DNA from: Abditibacteriaceae bacterium
Lineage (GTDB): Bacteria; Armatimonadota; Abditibacteriia; Abditibacteriales; Abditibacteriaceae
DNA length: 64,000 nt
Assembly: GCA_019239895.1 (NCBI GenBank)
Contig: JAFAZH010000052.1
Coordinates: 1-64,000 of the forward strand
Reading direction: 5' to 3'
Of this stretch, positions 53,488 through 62,240 are shown in pieces (positions within the stretch are counted from its first letter, which is position 1; each line of letters opens with the position of its first letter). The translations under genes and the position numbers were made by a program. The notes below the pieces were generated by a model. That model worked only from the letters and a program-made list of their open reading frames with translations. It did not search any database and was not told the origin of the DNA.

Positions 53488-54339
53488 TCACGAGCTGGCC
53501 GCTGCTGGTGTGGGAGCTGTAGTCGCACTCGAGTTGGGATCGCTTGAAGCGGGCTGAGCCACTGCGCCAGGAGTTGAGGGAGTATCGTTTTTGGCAGCTT
53601 GTGCCGCGCTGCTCACTAACTGAGCAATGGCTTTATCAGTCGCCTCATTTTTAGCTGTGGTCACGCCTGCGGCGTGCATCTGGCGACGATGCCGCTCGAC
53701 TTCAATGGCCAACATAATGGGTGTGATTTCGAGGAAGCCCGCAATGCGGTCTATCACGCGGGACATGGAGCGCCGGGCGTCATGCGACTCAGGGTCAGCA
53801 AAGAGCATCTCTTCGGCATCGGCCAATGAGGGCACTACATCCAGGATCAGTTGGGCACGCACCTGGGGCAAAGCACGATCTTTAGAAACCGTAATGCGCT
53901 GGCGAAGCTCGGAAATGATCTGGTTTAGCACATCCTCAAAGTGATGGGCGCTGACCTGCTGCTCGGCCATAGCAATCACGGCTTCCTGGGCCCGCTTGCG
54001 GCGTTCCTTGACCTCTTCCCAGTCGTCCATTGTGGTGCCTTCAATGACCTCAAAGCGGATGAATCGCCCCGCCGCCTGACGCAAGATGCCTTCAATGGTA
54101 TTCTTAACCTGATCCGGCACCAAATGAGTCGCTAAGGGATAGTCACGCGGGGCCAGGCCACAGATGAAAGCATCGTCATCGAGGGTAATGGGCACAATCG
54201 CTTCCATTGCGTCGGCGACACCTAAAGAAAATGGTAATTTAATAAAAACGCGTTTGCGCACTTCGAGCCAGACCCAGCGCAAATCTACACCCGCCATCGG
54301 ATCGGTGCCCTGCTTGGGGCGAGAAGTCTCTTCAGCCAT
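53488..54339 (-). CDS. Protein of unknown function with a possible DnaA-N-like domain
   Basis: A 283-residue soluble protein. Residues about 18-110 (DLRWVWLEVRKRVF, LDDDAFICGLAPRDYPLATH, KNTIEGILRQAAGRFIRFEV) follow the strand-helix pattern of the DnaA N-terminal domain, although no AAA+ part follows. The middle is helical with DRIAGFLEITPIMLAIEVERHRRQ, like a small HTH. The tail is Ala, Ser and Pro rich. The DnaA-N reading is only pattern based. It is upstream of the TPR protein on the same strand and downstream of recO. Confidence 0.55.
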   Translation of the reverse strand: MAEETSRPKQGTDPMAGVDLRWVWLEVRKRVFIKLPFSLGVADAMEAIVPITLDDDAFICGLAPRDYPLATHLVPDQVKNTIEGILRQAAGRFIRFEVIEGTTMDDWEEVKERRKRAQEAVIAMAEQQVSAHHFEDVLNQIISELRQRITVSKDRALPQVRAQLILDVVPSLADAEEMLFADPESHDARRSMSRVIDRIAGFLEITPIMLAIEVERHRRQMHAAGVTTAKNEATDKAIAQLVSSAAQAAKNDTPSTPGAVAQPASSDPNSSATTAPTPAAASS

Positions 54340-54454
54340 GATGCAGCCCTCCTGGAGGCAACAGCAACACCCATTGCTGCAATGTCAGACAGTAATGAGC
54401 AGTCATAAGTTGTAGCGGCCACAAACTACGATTTTGTGGGCTTGTAGAAGGGTA

Positions 54455-55276
54455 TTATACGTCATTTTGACCCATCAGTTGAGAGGCCGCGACATCTTCC
54501 AGAAAACTTTGTGATTTTAGTTTAATCTCCAACTGCGTATAGAGGGAGGCGCGCAGGCAATCCCGCAGGTCACGGCGGCCTGCCCCCGTTAAAGCCAAAT
54601 CCTCGCCAGAGGGCACCGTTACCGCACGTTCTAATTTGTGTAGTGCCCGCATGGTTTGCACACTCACTGTTAAACGCTGTGGGTCACGCGAAGCACAACC
54701 CGCGCACAAAGTGCCGCCCAATAAAGGAGAGAAGGCCAAACGCTGAGTCGTATCTTCCAGCGGCACCACTATCTTCTGTTCACAGGCCACACAGCGCCCA
54801 ATAGTAGGCGAGTAACCTAAGAGAGCGAGGAAGCGAGCCTCGAACCACCGCCCAATCAGTTCAATATCTAAAGTGGAATTGGGGGCCGCGTCGAGATGCG
54901 CCAGGGTCACGCTGAGGAGTTCAAATAACTCAGCATCTGGCAACTGTTCGGGCACGGCATCACACAGTTCGCAGAGATAGGTGGCCCAGGCCGTTTTGAG
55001 TAAATCAGTGGCGATATGAATATGGGCGTTCTCAATTTCCGCCTGGGTCGCAATATCGAGAGATTTACCCCGTGCCATTAAAAATCGAGCCAGCATGAAG
55101 GGCTGGGATACCGCCGCTAACTTGGCCTTGGCCCCCCGCGCCCCGCGTGCCACGGCGGAAAACTTGCCGCGCTCTGGCGAGAGGAGCGTCATCACCCGAT
55201 CTTTCTCACCTAATGAGCGCACGCGCAACACGATGGCACGGGCCGGATAAGTGGATGAGGCAGCAGTGCGGGCCAT
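54455..55276 (-). CDS. recO: DNA repair protein RecO
   Basis: A 273-residue recombination mediator that helps RecA load on SSB-coated DNA with RecR. The N-terminal OB fold is marked by ARAIVLRVRSLGEKDRVMTLLSPERGKFSAVARG. The central zinc finger has CVACEQK and CAGCASRD. The C-terminal helices end LKSQSFLEDV. Length fits the family. It lies downstream of trpA on the same strand, 44 bases away. Confidence 0.94.
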   Translation of the reverse strand: MARTAASSTYPARAIVLRVRSLGEKDRVMTLLSPERGKFSAVARGARGAKAKLAAVSQPFMLARFLMARGKSLDIATQAEIENAHIHIATDLLKTAWATYLCELCDAVPEQLPDAELFELLSVTLAHLDAAPNSTLDIELIGRWFEARFLALLGYSPTIGRCVACEQKIVVPLEDTTQRLAFSPLLGGTLCAGCASRDPQRLTVSVQTMRALHKLERAVTVPSGEDLALTGAGRRDLRDCLRASLYTQLEIKLKSQSFLEDVAASQLMGQNDV

Positions 55277-55320
55277 ACCTTGGAGAGACGGTTAGAGCGG
55301 ATTAGATGTTCCACCCGCCA

Positions 55321-56133
55321 CTAAGCCGTAGCTCGTGTGGCGGCTCTCAATTCACGCGCAAATGTCGCAGCCGCTTGAGTCTTTTCCTCGGAGGTGCCGG
55401 GCGTGTTTTCTATGCGGTCAATGAGAGCCGAAGCGACCACAATGCCATCTACGGCTGTATCACGACAGGTTTTCTGGATTTGTTGCGGCGAAGAGAAGCC
55501 AAACCCGGCACAAACGGGAGTGTTACTGTGGCGGCGGATGCGGTCAATAAGGTCGCCGATTTCGGGCGGCACATCGCTACGCGCCCCGGTCACGCCCATG
55601 CGCGCTACAGCATAGATGAAGCCAGACGCCGCGTGCGCCACCGTTTCGACGCGCCGATCATCAGAAGTCGGAGCCAGAAGGAAAATGGTATCCACGCCAT
55701 GTTTACGGCCTGCCTCGACCCACGCCTGACCTTCTTCCGGCGGCAAGTCCGAAATAATGACTCCATCGGTTCCCACTTCACGACAGCGTGCCGCGAAGCG
55801 ATCATAACCGATTTGATAGACCGGGTTAATATAGGTCATGGGCACCAGCGGCACCTCGGTTTGCGTTCGCACATTGGCAATGAGGGCCAGCGCATCATCC
55901 ATCGTGGCCCCCGCCGCAAGTGCCCGCTCCGAAGCCCGCTGCACCGTCGGCCCATCGGCCAGGGGGTCAGTAAAGGGAATCCCAATTTCCACGATGTCCG
56001 CACCGGCTTCGACATAAGCCAGCAGCAACTCGCGTGTTGTCTTTAAGTCAGGATCACCGCAGGTGACAAAGGGAATAAAAGCTTTCTCGTTATTGGCTCT
56101 AAGTGATGTAAAGGTTTGTTGTAGTCGTGACAT
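55321..56133 (-). CDS. trpA: Tryptophan synthase alpha chain
   Basis: A 270-residue TIM-barrel enzyme that cleaves indole-3-glycerol phosphate to indole and glyceraldehyde phosphate. The catalytic Glu49 (ADIVEIGIPFTDP) and Asp60 (PLADGPTVQ) are present, as is PLVPMTYINP. It is the last trp gene in the leftward cluster, after trpB, from which it is separated by a palindrome. Confidence 0.97.
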   Translation of the reverse strand: MSRLQQTFTSLRANNEKAFIPFVTCGDPDLKTTRELLLAYVEAGADIVEIGIPFTDPLADGPTVQRASERALAAGATMDDALALIANVRTQTEVPLVPMTYINPVYQIGYDRFAARCREVGTDGVIISDLPPEEGQAWVEAGRKHGVDTIFLLAPTSDDRRVETVAHAASGFIYAVARMGVTGARSDVPPEIGDLIDRIRRHSNTPVCAGFGFSSPQQIQKTCRDTAVDGIVVASALIDRIENTPGTSEEKTQAAATFARELRAATRATA

Positions 56134-56141
56134 ATTCTTAA

Positions 56142-56246
56142 AATGGGACGCTAACTACGTTCGCTATGCTGCGCAACACAAGCAAACGCTAATTTTATAG
56201 CGGGAAAATAGCGCATGGAATTAGCGAACGTAGTTAGCGTCCCATT
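56142..56246. repeat. Palindromic element, family C (copy 2), overlapping the end of trpB
   Basis: AATGGGACGCTAACTACGTTC faces GAACGTAGTTAGCGTCCCATT, exact over about 25 bases each. The interior shares blocks with copy 1 at 9633-9734. The right arm covers the last three codons and the stop of trpB. Confidence 0.95.
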
Positions 56247-57496
56247 GCTTCTAAAGCCCCCTGCACAGTATGGACATCTTTATCGCCGCGTCCGCTGAGA
56301 TTGACAATGATGTTTTTATCCGGGCCAAGCTGCGGGACTAAGGTTTCGAGATAAGCCAGGGCATGGGACGATTCCAGAGCTGGCAAAATGCCTTCCAGAC
56401 GGCACAGCAATTGAAGCGCGTTGAGCGCCTGCTGATCGGTGACAGCCACGTATTCAGCGCGGCCAGTGTCTTTGAGATGTGAGTGTTCCGGCCCTACACC
56501 AGGATAATCAAGCCCAGCCGAGATGGAATGTGTCGGCAGAATCTGGCCCTGTTTATCTTGCATGATATAGCTGAGAGAACCATGCAAAACACCTTTAGAG
56601 CCACGATTGAGAGGAGCCGCGTGCAGCGGCGTGTCTAACCCTTCGCCAGCCGCTTCAACACCAATCAGGCGCACACTTTTATCCTCTACAAAGGGGTAGA
56701 ATATACCCATCGCGTTACTGCCACCACCCACACACGCGACACAGGCATCCGGCAGGCTCCCGATCACTTCTTGAATTTGCTGCCGCGCTTCCTGTCCCGT
56801 TACAGCATGAAAGTCACGCACCATTGCGGGGAAGGGATGTGGCCCGACGACGCTGCCAATGATGTAGTGCGTATCCCGCACCCGCGTCACCCAATCGCGC
56901 ATCGCTTCATTGGTCGCATCCTTGAGTGTTTTGGTGCCACTGGTAACGGGAATCACTCGTGTACCCAACAAGCGCATCCGAAACACATTGAGCGATTGGC
57001 GATGGGTATCTTCTTCGCCCATATAAACATCACAGTCAAAGCCAAAGCGGGCGGCTACGGTCGCGGTGGCGACTCCATGCTGACCAGCCCCCGTTTCGGC
57101 AATTAGGCGTGGCTTGCCCATGCGCTTGGCCAGCAATGCCTGCCCCAGAGCATTATTGATTTTGTGTGCCCCGGTGTGCAGCAAATCCTCGCGCTTGAGG
57201 AAGATGCGTGCGCCGCCATAATGCTGCGTCAATCGCTCGGCAAAGTAGAGTGGGGTAGGCCGCCCCGCAAAATCGCGTAACAACCCCGCTAACTCATTCC
57301 GAAATGCCTCATCCTGCTTGGCCTTCTCATACTCCGTTTCCAGTTCGCGCAGTGCCACCATTAGTGTTTCCGGCACAAACTGCCCGCCAAAATCGCCAAA
57401 ATGCCCGCGCACTGAGGCATTGAGTTGTGCATCTACAGCAGTATCGGTTACTTGTCCATTAACTTGCGCCGGGTTGTTGAGGGCTGTCTCGGTCAT
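56234..57496 (-). CDS. trpB: Tryptophan synthase beta chain
   Basis: A 420-residue PLP enzyme that joins indole and serine. HKINNALGQA places the PLP lysine at Lys112; GGGSNAMGIFYPF is the phosphate loop, and ETGAGQHGVATA is present. The N-terminus has about 28 more residues than usual (low complexity), and the final MGR and stop come from the palindrome. The downstream partner is trpA. The start ATG at 57496 is 34 bases after the trpC stop. Confidence 0.96.
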   Translation of the reverse strand: MTETALNNPAQVNGQVTDTAVDAQLNASVRGHFGDFGGQFVPETLMVALRELETEYEKAKQDEAFRNELAGLLRDFAGRPTPLYFAERLTQHYGGARIFLKREDLLHTGAHKINNALGQALLAKRMGKPRLIAETGAGQHGVATATVAARFGFDCDVYMGEEDTHRQSLNVFRMRLLGTRVIPVTSGTKTLKDATNEAMRDWVTRVRDTHYIIGSVVGPHPFPAMVRDFHAVTGQEARQQIQEVIGSLPDACVACVGGGSNAMGIFYPFVEDKSVRLIGVEAAGEGLDTPLHAAPLNRGSKGVLHGSLSYIMQDKQGQILPTHSISAGLDYPGVGPEHSHLKDTGRAEYVAVTDQQALNALQLLCRLEGILPALESSHALAYLETLVPQLGPDKNIIVNLSGRGDKDVHTVQGALEAMGR

Positions 57497-57530
57497 TATA
57501 CAGGTTTCCTAATCTTGTAAAATCAAACAT

Positions 57531-58301
57531 TCATTGCAGCAACTCTTCTACCGCTCCAATCGCATCACCGGCTCGCATCAGTGACTCTCCTACTAGAATG
57601 GCATCAGCTCCAGCGCGGCGCAACCGTTGAGCCTCTTCGCCCGTGAAGACGCCGCTTTCTGCCACGATAATCGCTTCATCAGGCAGCAGGGGCCGCAGCT
57701 TTTCCGTGGTGGCTAAATCAACATGAAAGGTGCGCAGGTCACGGTTATTAATACCAATAAATCGGCAACCGTTGGCCACAGCGCGGGTGGCTTCAGCTTC
57801 ATCATGGATTTCGACTAGGGCATCCATGCCATACTCACGAGCCGCATGTTTGAAGGAGCGAATCTCCCAGTCTTTGAGTATGGCCGCAATAAGCAGGATA
57901 CAATCCGCGCCATAAAGCCGCGCCTGGGCAATTTGATAGTGATCTATGATGAAGTCTTTGCGCAGACAGGGCTTGCCGCTGATCTCCCGTGCTTCCCTTA
58001 AGTAAGTTAAATCACCCTGGAAAAACTGCGACTCGGTGAGAACACTCAGGCAGTCCGCACGCGACTGCCCATATAAAGCCGCCACCTGCTTGTGATCGAA
58101 GTCTGGGGCAATAACGCCCTTTGAAGGAGAGGCTTTTTTGATTTCAGCAATCAGCCCCAGACGGTCGGGGTGCTTTAAGGCAGCGGCAAAGGGACGTGGC
58201 TTATCCTCTGGCAAGCGGCGTTCCAGTTGCAGCAAACTTTCAGTTTCTTTATCCCGTGCTACTCGCTGCCGTGTCGCAGCGACTATATCATCAAGAATCA
58301 T
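57531..58301 (-). CDS. trpC: Indole-3-glycerol phosphate synthase
   Basis: A 256-residue TIM-barrel enzyme that closes the indole ring. Signature residues are LIAEIKKASPSKGVIAPDFD, CLSVLTESQFFQGDL, RKDFIIDHYQI, ALVEIHDEAEA and INNRDLRTF, then VAESGV. It lies between trpD and trpB; the trpD side carries a palindrome. No trpF is fused to it. Confidence 0.97.
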   Translation of the reverse strand: MILDDIVAATRQRVARDKETESLLQLERRLPEDKPRPFAAALKHPDRLGLIAEIKKASPSKGVIAPDFDHKQVAALYGQSRADCLSVLTESQFFQGDLTYLREAREISGKPCLRKDFIIDHYQIAQARLYGADCILLIAAILKDWEIRSFKHAAREYGMDALVEIHDEAEATRAVANGCRFIGINNRDLRTFHVDLATTEKLRPLLPDEAIIVAESGVFTGEEAQRLRRAGADAILVGESLMRAGDAIGAVEELLQ

Positions 58302-58312
58302 GATTGGGGTTT

Positions 58313-58452
58313 ACCACAGAGACAGAGAGGCACAGAGGCACAGAGATTTGAGAGAAATGGAGAGTATAAAGCCTTTGATTGCGTATGAATTTACAATCCA
58401 TATTCTGCTGGCTCCTACTCTTAAAATCTCTGTGCCTCTGTGTCTCTGTGGT
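58313..58452. repeat. Palindromic element, family A variant, overlapping the end of trpD
   Basis: ACCACAGAGACAGAGAGGCAC faces its complement GTGCCTCTGTGTCTCTGTGGT with small changes. The right arm encodes the last ten codons of trpD. The loop is about 75 bases. Confidence 0.93.
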
Positions 58453-59515
58453 TCTCCATTGTCGTTATTGAGTTCGTAAATTTAATCAAGTGCGCCAATT
58501 TTTCGCGGGCGGCACCGGCGTTGACGGAGGCGCGAGCGAGTTTCAAGCCTTCTGGGAAACCCTGCGCCATATCTGCCGCAATCAGCACGGCGGCGGCGTT
58601 GAGGCAGGCGATGTCGGCGGTAGGGCCTTGGCCATCGTGCAGGAGTTGCTGAATCACCGTGGCATTCTGTTGCGCATCGCCGCCCTGAAGGGCTTCGGGC
58701 AAAGCGCAGGCACAGCCTAATTGTTCAGGATGTAGAATGTCCTCTCGTAGCGAACCCTGATGCACTTCGACGTAATAGGTCGGCGCACAGGTGGAGAACT
58801 CATCCAGCCCATCTTCCGAATGTGCCACGATTGCGTGCTGCGTGCCCAGAGCTAAAAGCACTTCTCCAATGGGGCGCAGCCATTTCTTATCGGGCACTCC
58901 CATCACTTGCGCGGTGGCACCGGCGGGATTCGTTAATGGCCCCAACAGGTTAAAGACAGTGCGAATACCCAGTTCTTTGCGAATGGGGCCGACATGCTTC
59001 ATGGCGGGATGGTGTTTCTGCGCGAACATGAAGCCGAGGCCGACTTCGTCAATGCAGTGGCCAATTTGCTCGGCATCCAAATCCAGATTGACGCCCAACG
59101 CTTCCAGCACATCCGCCGAGCCACAGCGACTGCTCATGGCGCGGTTGCCGTGCTTGGCAATAATCGCTCCAGCCCCCGCTGCAATTAGCGATGCAGCGGT
59201 GGAGATATTGAAGGTGCTGCATCCACTCTTGGGATCGTCGCCTCCGGTGCCGCAAGTGTCTACGAGAATCGGATGATGACTGCTGACACGCACCGCACGG
59301 GCGCGCATGGCACGGGCAAAGCCAGTAATTTCGGGCACGGTTTCCCCCCGCACCCGCAAGGCGCCGAGCGCCGCTGCGACTTGTAACGGCGGTGCTATCC
59401 CGTCCATAATATCGCCCATTGCGGCTTCGGCTTCGACTTCACTCAGGCTTTGGCCTGATGTTATGGCTTTTAGAGCGGCTTGTAAGTTTCGTACGTGTGA
59501 CCCATTATGTTCCAT
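58421..59515 (-). CDS. trpD: Anthranilate phosphoribosyltransferase
   Basis: A 364-residue enzyme that joins anthranilate and PRPP. Landmarks: VDTCGTGGDDPKSGCSTFNIS (PRPP-binding), KHGNRAMSSRCGSADVLEALG, FMFAQKHHPAMKHVGPIRKELGIRTVFN and GPLTNPA. The family end falls near FTN; the further 16 residues (ITTMENHRDTEAQRF region) are encoded by the palindrome. A TrpG half is not fused. It is upstream of trpC in the leftward cluster. Confidence 0.96.
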   Translation of the reverse strand: MEHNGSHVRNLQAALKAITSGQSLSEVEAEAAMGDIMDGIAPPLQVAAALGALRVRGETVPEITGFARAMRARAVRVSSHHPILVDTCGTGGDDPKSGCSTFNISTAASLIAAGAGAIIAKHGNRAMSSRCGSADVLEALGVNLDLDAEQIGHCIDEVGLGFMFAQKHHPAMKHVGPIRKELGIRTVFNLLGPLTNPAGATAQVMGVPDKKWLRPIGEVLLALGTQHAIVAHSEDGLDEFSTCAPTYYVEVHQGSLREDILHPEQLGCACALPEALQGGDAQQNATVIQQLLHDGQGPTADIACLNAAAVLIAADMAQGFPEGLKLARASVNAGAAREKLAHLIKFTNSITTMENHRDTEAQRF

Positions 59516-59607
59516 GACTTGGATAACTCAGTTTAGCTGGTTTGAAGAGGTTGTTCTAATCGGAGAGGTAGTACTCTCCCCGGCCCGCCGTCCAAAGGGC
59601 ACCCGGC

Positions 59608-59633
59608 CACTGCGTAGGCGAGGGGTGGTCACA
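59608..59633. repeat. Fragment of palindromic family B
   Basis: CACTGCGTAGGCGAGGGGTGG matches the inner arm of family B copy 2, but its partner arm is missing. It is a remnant next to a family A element. Confidence 0.7.
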
Positions 59634-59665
59634 TTCAAGCTCATTCGTGGTTACAGATATAAATG

Positions 59666-59737
59666 AACCGCAGAGACGCAGAGGGCACAGAGGAAGAGAG
59701 AACTTCAAAGCTCTGTGTTCTCTGCGTCTCTGCGGTT
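59666..59737. repeat. Palindromic element, family A (copy 3)
   Basis: AACCGCAGAGACGCAGAG faces CTCTGCGTCTCTGCGGTT, with the loop containing AGAGAACTTC and its pair. It separates trpD from the lipoprotein gene. Confidence 0.93.
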
Positions 59738-59753
59738 TACCAACTTCTCGCGT

Positions 59754-60311
59754 TCACATAGCCACGACATCCGCCTGGCCCGCTTCATAGGCTTTGCGCC
59801 ACTTGTGGTAACCTGCCAGTTCATTCTCACGCACCGGGACGTGGGCCACCGCTTGCACACCACGTTCCAGAAATCCCTGTTGGGCAACGCCATGCGCTAC
59901 TCGGACTTTAAGATGCGGCGATGAGGCGGCAGTCCTCGCGGCGGCTAAAGAAGGGTAGAGGTCTTCATAGGTGCGGTAATGAATAAAAACTCGGGGGTGC
60001 TGTCCAGCTTGTACTTTGGTGCGATCCACGCGCAAAACTTTAAGCAGGGAATACTGGCCTTTGGCGGCATGAGCCGCCAGTACCGTGCCGGGAGGATACG
60101 GGAAGTTCGTGACATCTTCTAACTGATGCGAAAGCTTGGGGGGAGCCGCATTGGTAACTGAGGCCGAATTTGAATTATTAGTTTGCTGCCCACAACCGCT
60201 TAACAGCACAGCGCAACCCACAAGCCACAGCAAGACCATCAAATACTTGCAGCCCGTGCCATCAATCCGCAATCTGCAATCCGAAATCCGCAATTTAATA
60301 CCGTTCCACAA
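59754..60311 (-). CDS. Putative lipoprotein of unknown function
   Basis: A protein of up to 185 residues with a lipobox (LLSGCGQ) near residue 37 and a Ser/Asn linker. The mature part contains FPYPPGTVLAAHAAKG and a repeat-like TVLRVDRTKVQ... GQHPRVFIHYRTYEDL. No family recognised. The first 20 or so residues are read from ATTGCGGATT-type words and overlap the end of trpG. The longest frame begins at a TTG at 60311; an ATG at 60239 would leave no charged N-region. The start is therefore uncertain. It lies between trpG and trpD. Confidence 0.55.
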   Translation of the reverse strand: MWNGIKLRISDCRLRIDGTGCKYLMVLLWLVGCAVLLSGCGQQTNNSNSASVTNAAPPKLSHQLEDVTNFPYPPGTVLAAHAAKGQYSLLKVLRVDRTKVQAGQHPRVFIHYRTYEDLYPSLAAARTAASSPHLKVRVAHGVAQQGFLERGVQAVAHVPVRENELAGYHKWRKAYEAGQADVVAM

Positions 60312-60864
60312 AGTTGCGCAACAGCCTTTTGCCGTGCGGTGCGCTCAGGATGCTCTCCGGGTGAAACTGCACTCCCTCAATGGGCAAATCTTTGTGTCGC
60401 ACGCCCATGATCTCGCCCTCAACGGTTTCGGCGGAAATCTCTAAACAGTCGGGCAGGGAAGAGCGTTCGATGAGCAGCGAGTGATAGCGTGTGGCGTCAA
60501 ACGGCGTTGGCAATTCTTCAAAAATCGTGCGCCCATCATGCACCACGGGGGAAGTTTTGCCGTGCATCAGTCGCTCGGCGCGCACGATATTGCCGCCAAA
60601 GGCTTGGCCAATAGACTGGTGGCCCAGACACACGCCTAAAATGGGAATCTTGCCCGCAAAATGCTGAATTGTCTCGACGGAAATACCCGCCTCTGTAGGC
60701 GAGCATGGCCCAGGAGAAATGATAATCTGGTCAGGATTCATCTCCGCGATTTCATCCGTGGTGATTTCATCGTTACGCTTAACCACGAGTTCCTGGCCCA
60801 TTTCGCCCAAATACTGCACCAGATTATAGGTAAAGGAATCGAAGTTATCTATCATCAAAATCAT
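60295..60864 (-). CDS. trpG: Anthranilate/aminodeoxychorismate synthase glutaminase subunit
   Basis: A 189-residue class I glutamine amidotransferase that passes ammonia to TrpE or PabB. The triad is visible: GVCLGHQ with Cys79, and FHPES with His168 and Glu170. DNFDSFTYNLVQYL opens the protein. TrpE is not in the window, so it could serve both tryptophan and folate synthesis. It is 19 bases after the HNH gene on the same strand. Confidence 0.95.
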   Translation of the reverse strand: MILMIDNFDSFTYNLVQYLGEMGQELVVKRNDEITTDEIAEMNPDQIIISPGPCSPTEAGISVETIQHFAGKIPILGVCLGHQSIGQAFGGNIVRAERLMHGKTSPVVHDGRTIFEELPTPFDATRYHSLLIERSSLPDCLEISAETVEGEIMGVRHKDLPIEGVQFHPESILSAPHGKRLLRNFVERY

Positions 60865-60883
60865 AGTAACTTTAGTTTACCTC

Positions 60884-61174
60884 TTAGCGCCGCACCTTGA
60901 TGCGTTTATTAGCGTCCTGCTTGCGCACCCAACGCAAAAACTTCTGCATAGCTGGTTCGTGCTTAAGGCTTTCTAAAGAAGCCAACTCCCGCGCCAACTG
61001 TCGATTAGAGAACATAGCGTGCAATTGGCGATGGCAGGCCGAACACAGGTTCACCGTCGGGATTGTCTGCCCTTTCTTGGCCTGCGAGCGGGGCACCAGA
61101 TGATGCACCGTTAAGTTATTAACCGCTCGTTCGCAAAGTGCGCATGAGGCAAGAGGACATTCTAACGGTTGCAT
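60884..61174 (-). CDS. HNH endonuclease-like protein
   Basis: A 96-residue protein with the HNH pattern: C-x2-C (CALCER), HHLVPRSQAKK, then LCSACHRQLHA with a second Cys pair and the final His. The two Cys pairs bind zinc. The remaining residues are helical and end in a basic tail. It has no fused recognition domain. It may be a small DNA-processing enzyme. It is between the ABC permease and trpG, all on the same strand. Confidence 0.8.
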   Translation of the reverse strand: MQPLECPLASCALCERAVNNLTVHHLVPRSQAKKGQTIPTVNLCSACHRQLHAMFSNRQLARELASLESLKHEPAMQKFLRWVRKQDANKRIKVRR

Positions 61175-61197
61175 AAGACATTGATGAGTAGTTTCTT

Positions 61198-62211
61198 TTA
61201 ATCACCCAATCGCACCCGTGGGTCAATGAGGTGATAAGCAATATCTACAATAAGGTTCATAATGACCACCATCAAGGCCGAGAATAAAACAGTGCCCATA
61301 ATCATGGGTGGGTCTAAATTGAGCACGGAATCTACGGCTAAACTGCCGATGCCGGGCCAGCCAAAAATCTTTTCGGTAAAAATCAGGCCACTCAACAGCG
61401 AAGCAATGTCCATTCCCAGTATAGTGACCATCGGAATCAGGGCGTTCTTTAAAGCGTGCTTACCTAATATCACACCTTCGGACAGCCCCCTCGCCCGTGC
61501 CGCCCGAATATAATCTTGGGTTAGGACACTGCGCAGGTTGGTGTGCAGCAGACGGGAATAATAAGCCGCGCCGCCTAAACCGAGCGTCATCGCCGGGAGG
61601 GGCAGATTCCATAGCTTGGCACTGCCCCCAACACTGAACAGGCCCCACTCATAACCGAGGAAGTGTTGCAAAAGCCGCCCCAGGAAGAAGGTGGGGACAC
61701 TAATGGCAATCAGCCCTAACCAGAGCGCACTGCGATCCAGCCAACTTCCGGCGTGTTCACCCGTCATCAGGCCAAGTGGGATGGCTACCACCAGCCAAAC
61801 CGTCAGCCCCGCCAGTGCCAGCAGCAAGGTGGCCGGGAAACGATGCCAAATGGAATTCATCACCAGGGCTTTGTTCCGATATGACTTAAGGTTGTTCGTC
61901 AGGGCATCCGTGACGAAGCGGGTGTATTGCACGAGGAGGGGCTGATCGAGTCCCCGGTCTTTCTTGATGTTTTCAATGGTCTCTTTAGTGCTGTGATTGC
62001 CCGCCATTGTCTGGGCAATGGCATCCGCCGGGTCGCCACCCCGCAGGCGTGGCAGCACGAACAGCAGGACAAAGACGATAACGCTCACGCCCCACAGTGT
62101 TAACAGACCCCAGCCCAACCGCTTGAGTAGAGTCATCAGCAGTGGCGGCAGACGCAAGGGGGAGGTTGGCAAACTGGTTGATGTGACTTCTGATTGAGTG
62201 TGACTTACCAT
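61198..62211 (-). CDS. Peptide-type ABC transporter permease (DppB/OppB family)
   Basis: A 337-residue membrane permease with about six helices. The N-terminal WGVSVIVFVLLFVLPRLRGGDPA pattern and the ATPase-coupling loop (DYIRAARARGLSEGVILGKHALKNA) are typical of DppB. It pairs with the upstream binding protein (29-base gap). The second permease and ATPases are not in the window. ATG at 62211 is preceded by AAGGATAAG; an ATG 25 codons on is also possible. Confidence 0.92.
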   Translation of the reverse strand: MVSHTQSEVTSTSLPTSPLRLPPLLMTLLKRLGWGLLTLWGVSVIVFVLLFVLPRLRGGDPADAIAQTMAGNHSTKETIENIKKDRGLDQPLLVQYTRFVTDALTNNLKSYRNKALVMNSIWHRFPATLLLALAGLTVWLVVAIPLGLMTGEHAGSWLDRSALWLGLIAISVPTFFLGRLLQHFLGYEWGLFSVGGSAKLWNLPLPAMTLGLGGAAYYSRLLHTNLRSVLTQDYIRAARARGLSEGVILGKHALKNALIPMVTILGMDIASLLSGLIFTEKIFGWPGIGSLAVDSVLNLDPPMIMGTVLFSALMVVIMNLIVDIAYHLIDPRVRLGD

Positions 62212-62240
62212 TGCTGTGACTTATCCTTCTTGCATCATTC

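Noticed and set aside
55306..56046. A 246-codon rightward frame opposite trpA
   Set aside because: The trpA frame has full family motifs and the opposite frame has none.
60865..60883. Tryptophan leader or attenuator before trpG
   Set aside because: Only 19 bases separate trpG from the HNH gene; no Trp-rich peptide or paired hairpins.
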